Shown piece by piece: positions 51,043-61,217 of a stretch of 64,000 bases of DNA. Positions within the stretch are counted from its first letter, which is position 1. Each line of letters starts with the position of its first letter. Below the pieces are notes generated by a model that saw only the letters and a list, made by a program, of their open reading frames with translations, was not told the origin of the DNA and did not search any database. Origin of the DNA: Hevea brasiliensis (taxonomy: Eukaryota; Streptophyta; Magnoliopsida; Malpighiales; Euphorbiaceae); NCBI RefSeq assembly GCF_030052815.1, contig NC_079496.1:82325652-82389651 (forward strand), given 5' to 3'. The translations under genes and the position numbers were made by a program.

Positions 51043-54000
51043 TGTAACATCCTCACTTTAGCTAGTCTGTACAGTCTACTGTTTCGGTGACCAATGTCAG
51101 TCCCGGCAACTAGAATGTTTGAAATTATAAATAGACTAGAGTGAGGACTTATAATGAAACTAAAAAATGGTTATAAAAATCAAGAAAAAATTTTAGAAAC
51201 CAAATACACTAAGGTTAAAAGAGCTGAAACCCCAAGGATAAGTAACCCGAAGGGGAAGTGATGGTGAAGGTCGTTAGCAACCCTAGACCCGGGGGAAAAA
51301 TTATAAAATAATTATTGAGACTCCAGAGAAGGGTCATTGAGGTTCTTATGGCATTAGAATGCCAAGAACATGAAAATGCTTAAAAAAAATTTTCAAACGG
51401 TACAGACAATTTTGGATCGTTAAGCCAAACGGATGTCATTTTGGTCATTTTGTCTTCATAGATGATTTTTGGCCAACTTGTCCAGTTAAATAAATAATTT
51501 ATATAACATAAAATATGAATAAATGTTGTTAAAAATTTAATTGCAATTAAATAGATAAGAAAAGGAGAGAAAATAAAAGAAAATGGCATTATGACATCAT
51601 AATGATGTCATTAAGATTCTCCCAACCAACCCAATGTTGACACATGGCATAAACATATATAAAAGAGAAAAATGGGCTGGAAAAATGAAAAAAAATCAGA
51701 ACTTCTTCTTCCTTATTTTCTCCTTGCCGTGACCCTCCTCCATAGCTAACCATAAACAAGCTTTTCAAAGCTTCATCTCCCTAGTTTCTACCCCACTAAA
51801 CCTTATACTCCCAATACAAAAAAGTGTTCTTGCATCTTGGTGATTCTTTTGGGAGCAAGAAGAAGAGGAAAAAAAGAAACCTAGCAAGTGGGGAAACTTC
51901 ACTCCATAGAGGTTAGTGACCTAATTTTAGTTTTCACCTTAAATTCATGTTAAGGACTATGTATGAGTGTAAATTTCAAAGGAAATTTGTTGAATACCAT
52001 TTTGTATGCCATCCCTTATTTTCGGTAGCCTTGGTTAGGGTATGCTTGTGATGAGTTTTATGGAGTTAACATGCTAGTATGACTGCCCTTAATATGTATC
52101 TTGTAAGTGGAGTGATGAAATGCCATGATAATGCATGGTTTGTGATATTTGAGTTAGGGTTTGGGTTGAAAAATGAGACTTTGAACATGTGATAATGAAA
52201 TTAGGTTTTAATGGTCAATTAGTGACCATTTTGGTATTGTTTGAATAAAAAATGAAGTGCATTGTGTAGTGGGATTGGAGCTTGGTGTGGCTGCCCTTGG
52301 TGACTTGCAAGACTGGGTATGAGTCCAGCAGGTTTGGGCAGCAATTACTTGAATTGTAGAGGTTCAATTGGTGCAAGGCCAATTGGACATGAAACTAGAC
52401 ACATAATGGCACAACTTTGGTGAAGAAACCATGCCTAGAAAACCAAACCAAGTAGACCAAAAGATTGCCCTAATCCGGGTGACCTGTAGTCTGCCTGGGC
52501 AAAATGACCAAATGAATAGTGTTTGGTCATTTGGCCATAACTCATTGTAGAAAGGTCCAATTGATCTGAAATTTTACCAAAAACAATCTGAGATAGAGGT
52601 CTACAACTTTCATGAAGAAAGCTAACTCAAATTATGACCAGAACATATTCAAAAAGTGAGTTATAATCACTATTCCAAGTACTGCAGATTTGGTCAGTCC
52701 AGAAATTCTGGACAAAATTTCAATCCGGCCAGTTGTGGTTTTTGGACCATAACTAGAGCTACAAAACTCCAAATAGAGTGATTCAAAAAAAGAAATGCAA
52801 CTAGTCAAAATAAGGAACAACTTTTATGTTGATCATTTTGCCAAATTCCCACTATAAAAATGACTAATGGAACAGTAAAAACGAAGCATGACAACTGAAA
52901 ATTCTGTCCAATTAACATTAAGTTTAGAAATGGTATTGGCAACCAATGCCAACAAATTTAGAATGCAAAATATGGTATGTTGGGAGTATTAGAACCAATG
53001 TACCTATTGTCTATGCAAAATTCAACATTGTAGTTAACCAATGAAATGAATAGTAACACTAAAACTTAAATTTCAAAAATTGTGAAACTTAAAAATGTAA
53101 AATGCCCTAGTATACCTAGCAAGATTGGTTTGGATAGGTTGGCATGCCAATAGGGTTCTGTTAGCAGTACTGCATATGGCTTCATACCATTCTGTGTTTC
53201 ATGGCTTCCCATGCCATTCTGTGACATAATAGCCTTTGGCTATGTTATTTGAGTTGATATACTTGGGTTTTAACCCTGACAATTATTACAGCTTATTAGC
53301 TGTTTTGTTGCACACCGGGAGACACAATGTGACCGATGGTGTGATGGTCTGAGGTACTTAGTATCCAGTGCCAGTTTACCCGTTTATCCAGTCCAGTCGA
53401 CTAATATAAGTTACTCGGGCAATGATAATAAACCTTACCAAATTTTAAATGAATAATACTGCAAATAATATCAGAAATTAAGTCTACTAAAAACTGTAAA
53501 CATACATTCTGCATACTTTATTTTATTTTATTTTATTTTATTTTATATTGTCACCACTAAGGAGAATTACTTAGCACGTCGCTTTTGCCACGCGCAGGTA
53601 CTGGAGACCTAGCTGGGGAGCCCAGCAGACATCAGATAGGGTGAGCCTTCAAAGCTACATCCGGAGTCCAGAGTCACCTCACATCTGCAGTGCATATGGT
53701 AGGACATTAGGACTATGGGTGGCCCTTTTGTATTTTGCATTTTGTATTAGTTTGGATTGTAACTATAAACTCTTGAAATTATTGATGATGTAAATATATG
53801 AAATTTCATATTATTGAAATTTTCTGTATATTATGTTGAGAAATATTTATGAATGTGCTTCCAGTAATGAAGTGAAAAGAAAAATTTCTGAAAATAGTGT
53901 TGTGATTTGAGATTGAGATTTTGAGATTGATTTGAAATGTGTATAATGGAGTTTGGATTTGGAAATTATATTGGAAGTGTTTTTAAACAGGTTCAGAAGA

Positions 54001-54192
54001 AATGTTTTTCCAATTTACAACTGGCACTCTGTCGGATTTTCTATAAAATTTGCATAAAAATTCAGATTTATCAAAAATTGTAAATAAATGAATTAAAAGG
54101 GATAAATTGTAATTGAAACATGAATTGGTGCTCTGGCACACTGAGTGGCATAACTTGCTCGGCTACACTGTAGACGGGTAAGGGGTGTCACA
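51043..54192 (+). repeat. B 3' LTR
   Basis: TGTAACATCC to GGGTGTCACA, 3,150 bp. Donor-like GAG|GTTAG has its G at 51912 (+869). It retains short stretches deleted from the 5' LTR, for example around 52745-52765 and 53848-53870. Confidence 0.95.
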
Positions 54193-54197
54193 CATTA

Positions 54198-55113
54198 TGA
54201 ATTCCTGGTGATGCCATTTGGGTTAACAAACGCTTCAGCAGCATTCATGGAACTTATGAACCGTATCTTCCATCCATACCTAGATCAGTTCGTAGTGGTC
54301 TTAATTGATGACATCTTGGTGTATTCTAAGTATAAAGCAGAGCATGATGAGCATTTGAGAATTATTCTGCAGACTCTAAAAGAGAACAAACTGTATGCTA
54401 AATTGTCCAAGTGTGAGTTCTGGTTGAATGAGATTGCATTCCTTGGACATGTAGTATTAGCTGAAGGGATTAGAGTGGATCCCAAAAAGACTGAAGTAGT
54501 GATGGAATGGAAGCCTCCCAGAAATACAACTGAGATCAGAAGTTTCTTGGGGTTAGCTGGATATTATAGAAGATTTATAAAGGGATTTTCCTTGATAGTT
54601 ACTCCAATGACCAAATTACTACACAAGAATATGAAATATGACTGGAATGATAAGTGTCAAGCCAGTTTTGAGAGGCTGAAGGCTATGTTGACAGAGGCAC
54701 CAGTGTTAACACAGCCAGTGTTGGGAAAAGACTTCATAGTCTACAGTGATGCCTCACATAATGGGTTAGGGTGTGTACTCATGCAAGAAGGGAAAGTGGT
54801 CGCATATGCTTCCAGGCTGTTAAGGCCACATGAAAAGAATTACCCTACTCATGATTTGGAGTTAGCAGCAATTATCTTCGCATTGAAGATATGGAGGCAT
54901 TACTTGTATGGAGACAAATGCTATATATACACAGACCATAAGAGTTTGAAATATCTGCCAACCCAGAAGGAACTTAATTTGAGACAGAGACGATGGATTG
55001 AATTCCTAAAAGATTATGATTGTGTGATTGACTACCACCCTGGGAAGGCAAACGTAGTCACTGATGCCTTAAGTAGAAAATCTATTATAGCATTAAGATC
55101 TCTAAATGCCTAA
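54198..55113 (+). pseudogene. A reverse transcriptase (distal) and RNase H
   Basis: It resumes A pol after [18 protein letters not shown], then [10 protein letters not shown], where B and D have FIDD; the two catalytic Asp are kept. After [16 protein letters not shown], RNase H has [37 protein letters not shown] and TDHKSLKYL, then DALSRKS. This is one uninterrupted frame of about 300 codons to the TAA at 55111. Confidence 0.92.
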
Positions 55114-55863
55114 CTATCCTTAACTTATGATGGAGTTATTTTGGTTGAGTTGCAAGTGAAGCCGAATCTATTACAACAAATACAGGATGGGCAGAAGATA
55201 GATTAGAAATTAATGGCTGTTATGGGCAAAATCACTGAGGGAAAGGAAACTGAATATGAAGTGAAAGAAAATAGATGCCTATACTCTAAAGAAAGAGTAT
55301 GTGTACCAGATGATAAAGAATTGAAAACTAGTATTCTGAGAGAAGCACATAACAGTGTGTATGCTATGCACCCAGGAAGCACAAAAATGTACTATCACCT
55401 GAAACTTCAATACTGGTGGCCGGGTATGAAGAAGGACATAGTTTACTATGTAACTAGATGCTTGACATGTCAGCAAGTCAAAGTAAAACATCAAGTTCCT
55501 TCAGGTTTGTTACAGCCTATAAACATACCTGAATGGAAATGGGATCGAGTCTCTATGGACTTTGTCAGTGGTCTACCTCTCACTCAGAACAAGCATGATG
55601 CAGTATGGGTGATTGTGGATAGGTTGACCAAATCAGTACATTTTCTGCCAGTCAAAACTGACTACTCACTAGAAAAGCTAGCAAAATTGTACATTAGTGA
55701 GATAGTTAAACTAAATGGAATTTTGCTTTCCATTATATCTGATAGAGGCCCGAGGTTTACATCTAGGTTTTGGAAGAAATTACAAGAATCCTTGGGCACA
55801 CAACTCTATTTTAGTACGATTTTTCATCCTCAGACAGATGGACAGTTAGAAAGAATAATCCAG
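55114..55863 (+). pseudogene. A integrase, exon-like part 1
   Basis: It continues in the same frame after the stops at 55111 and 55204. The HHCC zinc finger ends CLTCQQ. The core has [36 protein letters not shown] and [14 protein letters not shown], so the D-D-E triad is visible. From 55213 the frame is open through the integrase core. Confidence 0.9.
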
Positions 55864-55943
55864 GTAAATTTTAAAACTCATTTAGTTATTGCAAAGAATA
55901 AATTGAATTGATAATGATAATAATAACCAAATATATGTGATAC
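55864..55943 (+). other. Probable intron inside A integrase, acceptor damaged
   Basis: CAG|GTAAAT lies at the same codon boundary as in B. The right edge reads TGATAC where B has TGATAG, so the AG acceptor is lost. It is about 80 nt and AT-rich. Confidence 0.65.
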
Positions 55944-56700
55944 GTCCTCGAGGATATGCTGAGGAGTTATGTTATTAACTTTGAGGGAAGCTGGGACAGA
56001 TACCTTCTACTGGCAGAATTTGCATACAACAATAGCTATTGAGCTAGCATACAAATGGCACCCTATGAAGCACTGTATGGGAGAAAATGCATAACACCTG
56101 TATGTTGGACTGAATTAGGTAAAGATAAGCTAGTGGGGCCAGATCTGGTAAAACAGACAGAGGAAAAGGTGAAACTGATAAAGGCCAATTTGAAAGTTGC
56201 CTCGGACTGACATAAATCTTATGCTGACTTGAAAAGAAAGGACATTGAGTATCAAGTTGGCGAGAAGGTATTTCTCAAAGTATCACTGTGGAAGAAAGTA
56301 TTGAGATTTGGAAAAAAAAACAAGAAAAATTAAGCCCTAGGTTCATTGGCCCATGAAGTTATTGAACGTGTGGGACCAGTAGCCTACAGATTAGCCTTAC
56401 CACCTGAGCTAGACAAGATACATAACGTGTTCCATGTCTCGATGCTCAGAAGATACATATCAGATCCTTCACATGTCATCTGAGCAGAAGAAATTGTCGT
56501 ACAACCTGACCTGACATATGAAGAAGAGTCGATTAAAATCTTGATACGATAGGTAAAAGAACTCAGAAACAAGACAATTCCACAGTGAAAATCCTATGGA
56601 GGCACCACAACACGGAAGAGGCAACATGGGAGAGCGAAGAGATAATGAAGCAATAGTTTCCTTAGCTCTTCACATCAAGTAAATTTCGAGGACGAAATTT
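55944..56700 (+). pseudogene. A integrase C-terminal part and chromodomain
   Basis: It matches B codon by codon: the APYEALYGRKC region, the QTEEKVK linker, the FHVSMLRRY region, and a chromodomain remnant ending at hairpin AAATTTCG-agga-CGAAATTT (56681-56700). At least five stops and several indels (an A-run near 56323, losses near 56353 and 56577) make this the most decayed part of A. Confidence 0.85.
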
Positions 56701-56705
56701 TTTAT

Positions 56706-56720
56706 TTAGAAGGGAAGAGT
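56706..56720 (+). other. A polypurine tract
   Basis: The purine-rich TAGAAGGGAAGAGT runs directly into the 3' LTR. Confidence 0.85.
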
Positions 56721-59700
56721 TGTAACATCCTCCCTGTACGTATTCTGTACGTTCTGTTGCTCTAGTGACCTAATGTCAGCCCAGGCAAGTCAGGATGTCT
56801 GGAACTACACTTCAGTGATACTGAACAGGCATATAATGATGAAATAAATAAAAAGAAAATACAAGAAAAATTAAAGAAAATAAAAGAGAGAAAATGAAAC
56901 TAGGTTAAACGAGCTAGCACCGTACCGATGGGTGACCGCACCGGGAAGTTACGGCGAAGGCAATTGCCGAACCCAGGACCACGGGGAACCCTCGAAATTA
57001 AATTTTGAGAAATAATTAAAGGTTTATTGAAATGTAATTGACACTAGAAATATCAAAGAAAAATTAATAAATTAATATAAAGAAAAACAAAAAATTGAGA
57101 AACAGACAAAAATTGGTGTTATCGAAAAATTAGGAATACAACCTGAAGAAGGGCATTTTGGTCATTTGACACCTAGAGTTGCCTTTTGACCTCAATTTCC
57201 ATTAAAAATAAATGATATTATACTTTGAAAATGTCATAAAAAATTTAATTGTAGTACATTAATGAATAGTAAAAGAAATGGGGCATAAAATCTAATTTAT
57301 GAAATATTAAATAATTAAACATTAAAATAGAACTTAGTGCTCCACTAACTTGAATCTTGGGACACCAATATAAGCCTTGGGACAGCAAAAACCACTTCAT
57401 CTTCAACCTTCCACAAACCAGCTGAATTCCACCATGGAAGAACTCCATTGCCGTACATTGCTCCACCTCCATGCAAGCATGTTCTAGCCATCCTTTCTCA
57501 CTAGTGTCTTCATTAAAACTTATACATTTAACTTGAGGAAGTCATCGGCAGCAAGAAAAAAGGGATTTAGTGAGTTTTTAGCAAGCTCCAAAAGAGGTAA
57601 GTGTCCAAATCCCCTCCCTTGCTTTAGTAAACTTCATGTTTAGGTTGAGGTGAGCTGAATGGTGAAGAGAATGGAAGAATTTATTGAGTTATGGAATTGT
57701 TCAATTTCGGCAGCCATGAGAACTCATGTTGCTTAAGTTTTTCTTACCTCTAATGGACGGAAAATAATGTTGATTTAGTCATTTTAATATTGTAGTAATT
57801 TAGTTTTCATGTATATGTACATTGAGCACTTGAATTTAAGGGTTTGGAAAGCAATTTGTATATCTTAGCAAACTGCCACTTTTGGTAACCTTTAAATTCA
57901 TGAATTAGTGTTTGGTTTCATGAATTTTCTTGATGAATTATGGTGAAGATGAATTGAGGGTAGTGTATGTGAAGTAATGGTTGGGAGGTATATGTTATAA
58001 TCAAGTGTTTTCATGTATATATATTATGTTGAATCTAACTTTGCAAATTAGGGTTGTATAATGTACATGGAACACTTGTATATTCTGCCCAAATGGACAT
58101 GATTGACTATGATGAATGGTATAGAAGTGTTATGAAAGTATATTTGTGGTTTTGGTAGGAAGAGAAGTGTCATTTGGAAGTGTTCTTTGTGTGCAGATTT
58201 TATGTTGTGAAGACAGTAGGTAAATTGAACCATAAGTGAAAATTGGTGACCCCAATTGGTATGAGGCCAATGGGAGGTAAAACTAGACACAAAATAAGCC
58301 AATTTTCATGTAGAAATGTTGCCAAAATTCTGCCTAGAAATTAATCTTAAAAATGACCTAATCCGGAATTGGTAATGTGCAAGCCCAAATTTTTGACCAT
58401 ATGAACAATAGTCACTAAGATGACCATAACTCACTCAAAACAGGTCCAAATAACCTGAAATGTTTACCATGGAAAGTTAGACATAGAGCTATAATTCTTA
58501 TTAAGATACCAAAGCCCAGAAATGGCCAGAACCAAGTCAAACTACTTGCCCAAGTTAGGGTACCAAAACTGCCAGGACTGAATTTGACCTAAAATTGACC
58601 AAATTTTACACTAAAGATGCAATCTGTCCAGCTTTAGTAAATTGATCATATCTTGGACTATACAACTCAGAATTACCTGAAATTTTTGCCAAAAGTTCAA
58701 TAAGACATAGAGCTACAATTTTGCTTCTTTGACCAGAAGCTAAAAACCAAGAGAAATAGGACTTTAAGCTAAACCAATCTAGCATTCTAAAACTGAAAAT
58801 TTAACATTTATATACAATGAAGCTTGAAGTAATTTGGCAATGAATGCCAACTTGTGTAAAGGGTAAATTGCACTATATTGGCAACATATTGAATTACAAA
58901 TTGTGATATGTTGATACTTGAATCAACTTATCCATGATATCTAAAGAGGTCAACATTTGCATTGACTTGTGAATTACATAATAACTAGTAAACTCTAAAA
59001 ATAAAAAATTAAACAATTAATTTGTAGTGTGCCCTAGTTTGCCTAGTTGACTAGTTTGGATAGGTTGGCATGCCAATAGGATTCTGACAACTGTTCTATA
59101 AATGGCTTTACGCCACATTGTATTTATACGGCTTATTATGCCGCACTGTGATTTCAATAGCCTATGGCTATATGAATTTTATTATTATACTCGGCTTACT
59201 GCCTAATTGATTATATGGCTTTTTAGCCACACCATTTGCATACCGGGAGATACTTTGTGATCGATGGTGTGACGGTCCGAGGTACTAGGTACCCAGTGCT
59301 AGTATATCTGTTTATTCAGTCTGGTCAGTGTATAGGCTACATGGGCAGTTAATTTAAGCATTATTAAATTTAAATAGCCAAATTCAGTTTATTGACATAC
59401 AACACCACCAAAAATTAGCAAAAATGAAAGGTTAGTAAATAAAAGTAGAATCAAAAACTGCAAAGAATATCGATGTCATAAATTCATAAACAATTCATTT
59501 ATTTTATTTTAGTGTATATTTCTTTATATTTGGCACCACTAAGCAGAATTGCTTAGCGTGTTGCTTTTACTATGCATAAATATTGGAGACACAATTGGGG
59601 AGCCCAGCAGACCTATGACCAGGTGAGACATCGGATTTGCACAGGAGTCTAGAGTCATCTGCACTACACTGCATACATGGTAGGACTTAAGATCTTGTGT

Positions 59701-60145
59701 AATGACTATCAGTTGTATTTTGACATTTTGTTATGTAATATGTATATCATAAAACTTGAAGGTTTGTAATAATTTGTACATATTAAACTCCTATGGAGAG
59801 TGTTGGATGAATGTAAATTATGATGGATTGTATTTTGAAACTACAAAATTTTGAGACTGAAAAATTATTTGAAAGGTTGAGATTATCATATTGAACTGTT
59901 TTTAACAGGTTTAGAAGGACAGTTTGTCTGAAATACAGACGGCACTTTACCGGATTTTTATTACCATTTTTGAAATCCTGATCTTATTAAAATATGAAAA
60001 TAGAACCAATATGTTATGAATATCATATAAAGACTTCTTAAATCAAATTGAATTCAGAAAATGAGATAATCACAGACTAGGTGCTCCGACAAGCCATGTA
60101 GCACGCCTTGCTCGGCTACACTATAAATAGGTGAGGGGTGTTACA
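56721..60145 (+). repeat. A 3' LTR
   Basis: TGTAACATCC to GGGTGTTACA, 3,425 bp, uninterrupted. It keeps the unoccupied D target (TTTGG at 57843-57847), TATAAG (57369-57374), donor-like GAG|GTAAG (G at 57597, +876), palindrome GGTAC-tag-GTACC (59281-59293) and hairpin CTAAGC-agaatt-GCTTAG (59539-59556). No gene. Confidence 0.95.
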
Positions 60146-60211
60146 ATGGTATTATTTAGTCTTTTTGAATCTATCATTATACATTTAGGCAAATCATAAA
60201 GGAAGGATACT

Positions 60212-61080
60212 TTACCTTAAATTCACATCTGGAGCACCTTGCTCCTCTCCGGCTTTTGCAAGTGGTGTTATTGTTGCACCTAGTCCTTCCATGACCTCTG
60301 TCTGGGTCCGTAGTAAATTTCTCTTAGGACAATCTTTCAGACGATGGTCCATGGCCCCACATCTATAACAGGCTCCAGTTAATCCCCTACATTTGCCTTT
60401 ATGCCAATTGTTACAATGGCCACATTTTCTTACTAGTCTTAGTGCACTCACTACTAGTATCTCTGGTTGATCTCTTCTGGGTATAGGCCTAGGCCTCTGT
60501 CTCCTACTCTGATCCGATGTCTGACTTAACTGTTCTCTAGGTGTCTTGTTACTAGACTTTCCAAATTCCCTCTTTTGTTGATCACCACTCCTATTCTGTT
60601 CCTCTTCATAAACACAGCTAATATATTTCTTTCTAAACTCTATCAGAAAGAATTCCCAAGTCACCTCGGCTGGTGGCACTACCTTGGTTATGACATCCCA
60701 CTAATGATATGCAGCTTCTTGTAACAGTGAAACTGCACACTCTAAACTTTGTTCTGTTGTGTAATGGAGCTGCTATAGGACTCTTTCACTCCTTTCTAAC
60801 CAATACTCCACTGCTGAAGAATCGTCCTCCTTTCTACCATTAAAATCTACAGCTCCATACTTCCTAATTTTTTCCAAAGGTGATTTTCGCTGAGGCGATG
60901 CTGGAATAACCTCAGTCATCTGTCGAAAGAATTTAGTCATCTGCTCAACAAGGCCTGTTGGGGTTGTACAGGCACCTCTTGCACTGGTGGAGTAGGATCT
61001 CTCCGATTTCCAACATCACTCCCAGTCGGGATACGGCTTATTACTTCTTTCTCTACTGCCCTCTGTGATTCTGAGTCCAT
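60212..61080 (-). pseudogene. E gag, the only coding sequence of element E
   Basis: A minus-strand ATG at 61080 follows an acceptor-like TTATTTTAG. The gag domain is recognisable (EYWLERSERVL, VTWEFFLIEFRKKY), but about 85 residues present in A and B are missing between the FRKKY motif and EQNR. Two Cys/His clusters follow: CGHCNNWHKGKC and CYRCGAMDHRLKDC. The frame ends at 60212, just after the residues that precede the protease in B. Stops occur in the first half, including TAG where A has TGG. From here to the LTR the element has no protease, RT or integrase. Confidence 0.85.
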
Positions 61081-61201
61081 ACCTTAACCTAAAATAACCA
61101 AAGAAAACATATCTGCATTAGTGTCACCTCGACTCATATGAATGCAATGCATGTTATGCACACAATCTTATTCTATCTATCGATGCCTAGGAATGCCTAA
61201 A

Positions 61202-61217
61202 CCATGCTCTGATACCA
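61202..61217 (-). other. E primer-binding site (initiator Met-tRNA)
   Basis: Minus-strand TGGTATCAGAGCATGG lies 5 nt inside the right LTR. Confidence 0.93.

Larger units (their letters stand above)
40380..54192 (+). mobile_element. Element B: full-length Tekay-like chromovirus, hosts C
   Basis: The 5' LTR is 40380-43482, the 3' LTR 51043-54192, and the perfect TSD is CATTA (40375-40379 and 54193-54197). The internal region is 43483-51042, or about 4.8 kb without C. Gene order and sequence match A, so B is a relative that jumped into A RT. The 5' LTR carries deletions relative to the 3' LTR, for example near 42075 and 43157, so the LTRs have diverged since insertion. Confidence 0.95.
19423..60145 (+). 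mobile_element. Element A: full-length Tekay-like chromovirus, hosts D and B
   Basis: The outer ends are TGTAACATCC (19423) and GGGTGTTACA (60145), flanked by the perfect TSD ATGGT (19418-19422 and 60146-60150). The 5' LTR is 19423-20551 plus 35815-38100, the 3' LTR is 56721-60145, and the internal parts are 38101-40379 plus 54198-56720 (about 4.8 kb). D sits inside the 5' LTR and B inside RT, so the 40.7-kb span contains about 11.6 kb of A itself. Gene order is gag, PR, RT, RH, IN, chromodomain, all broken. It is inserted in the internal region of E. Confidence 0.93.
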
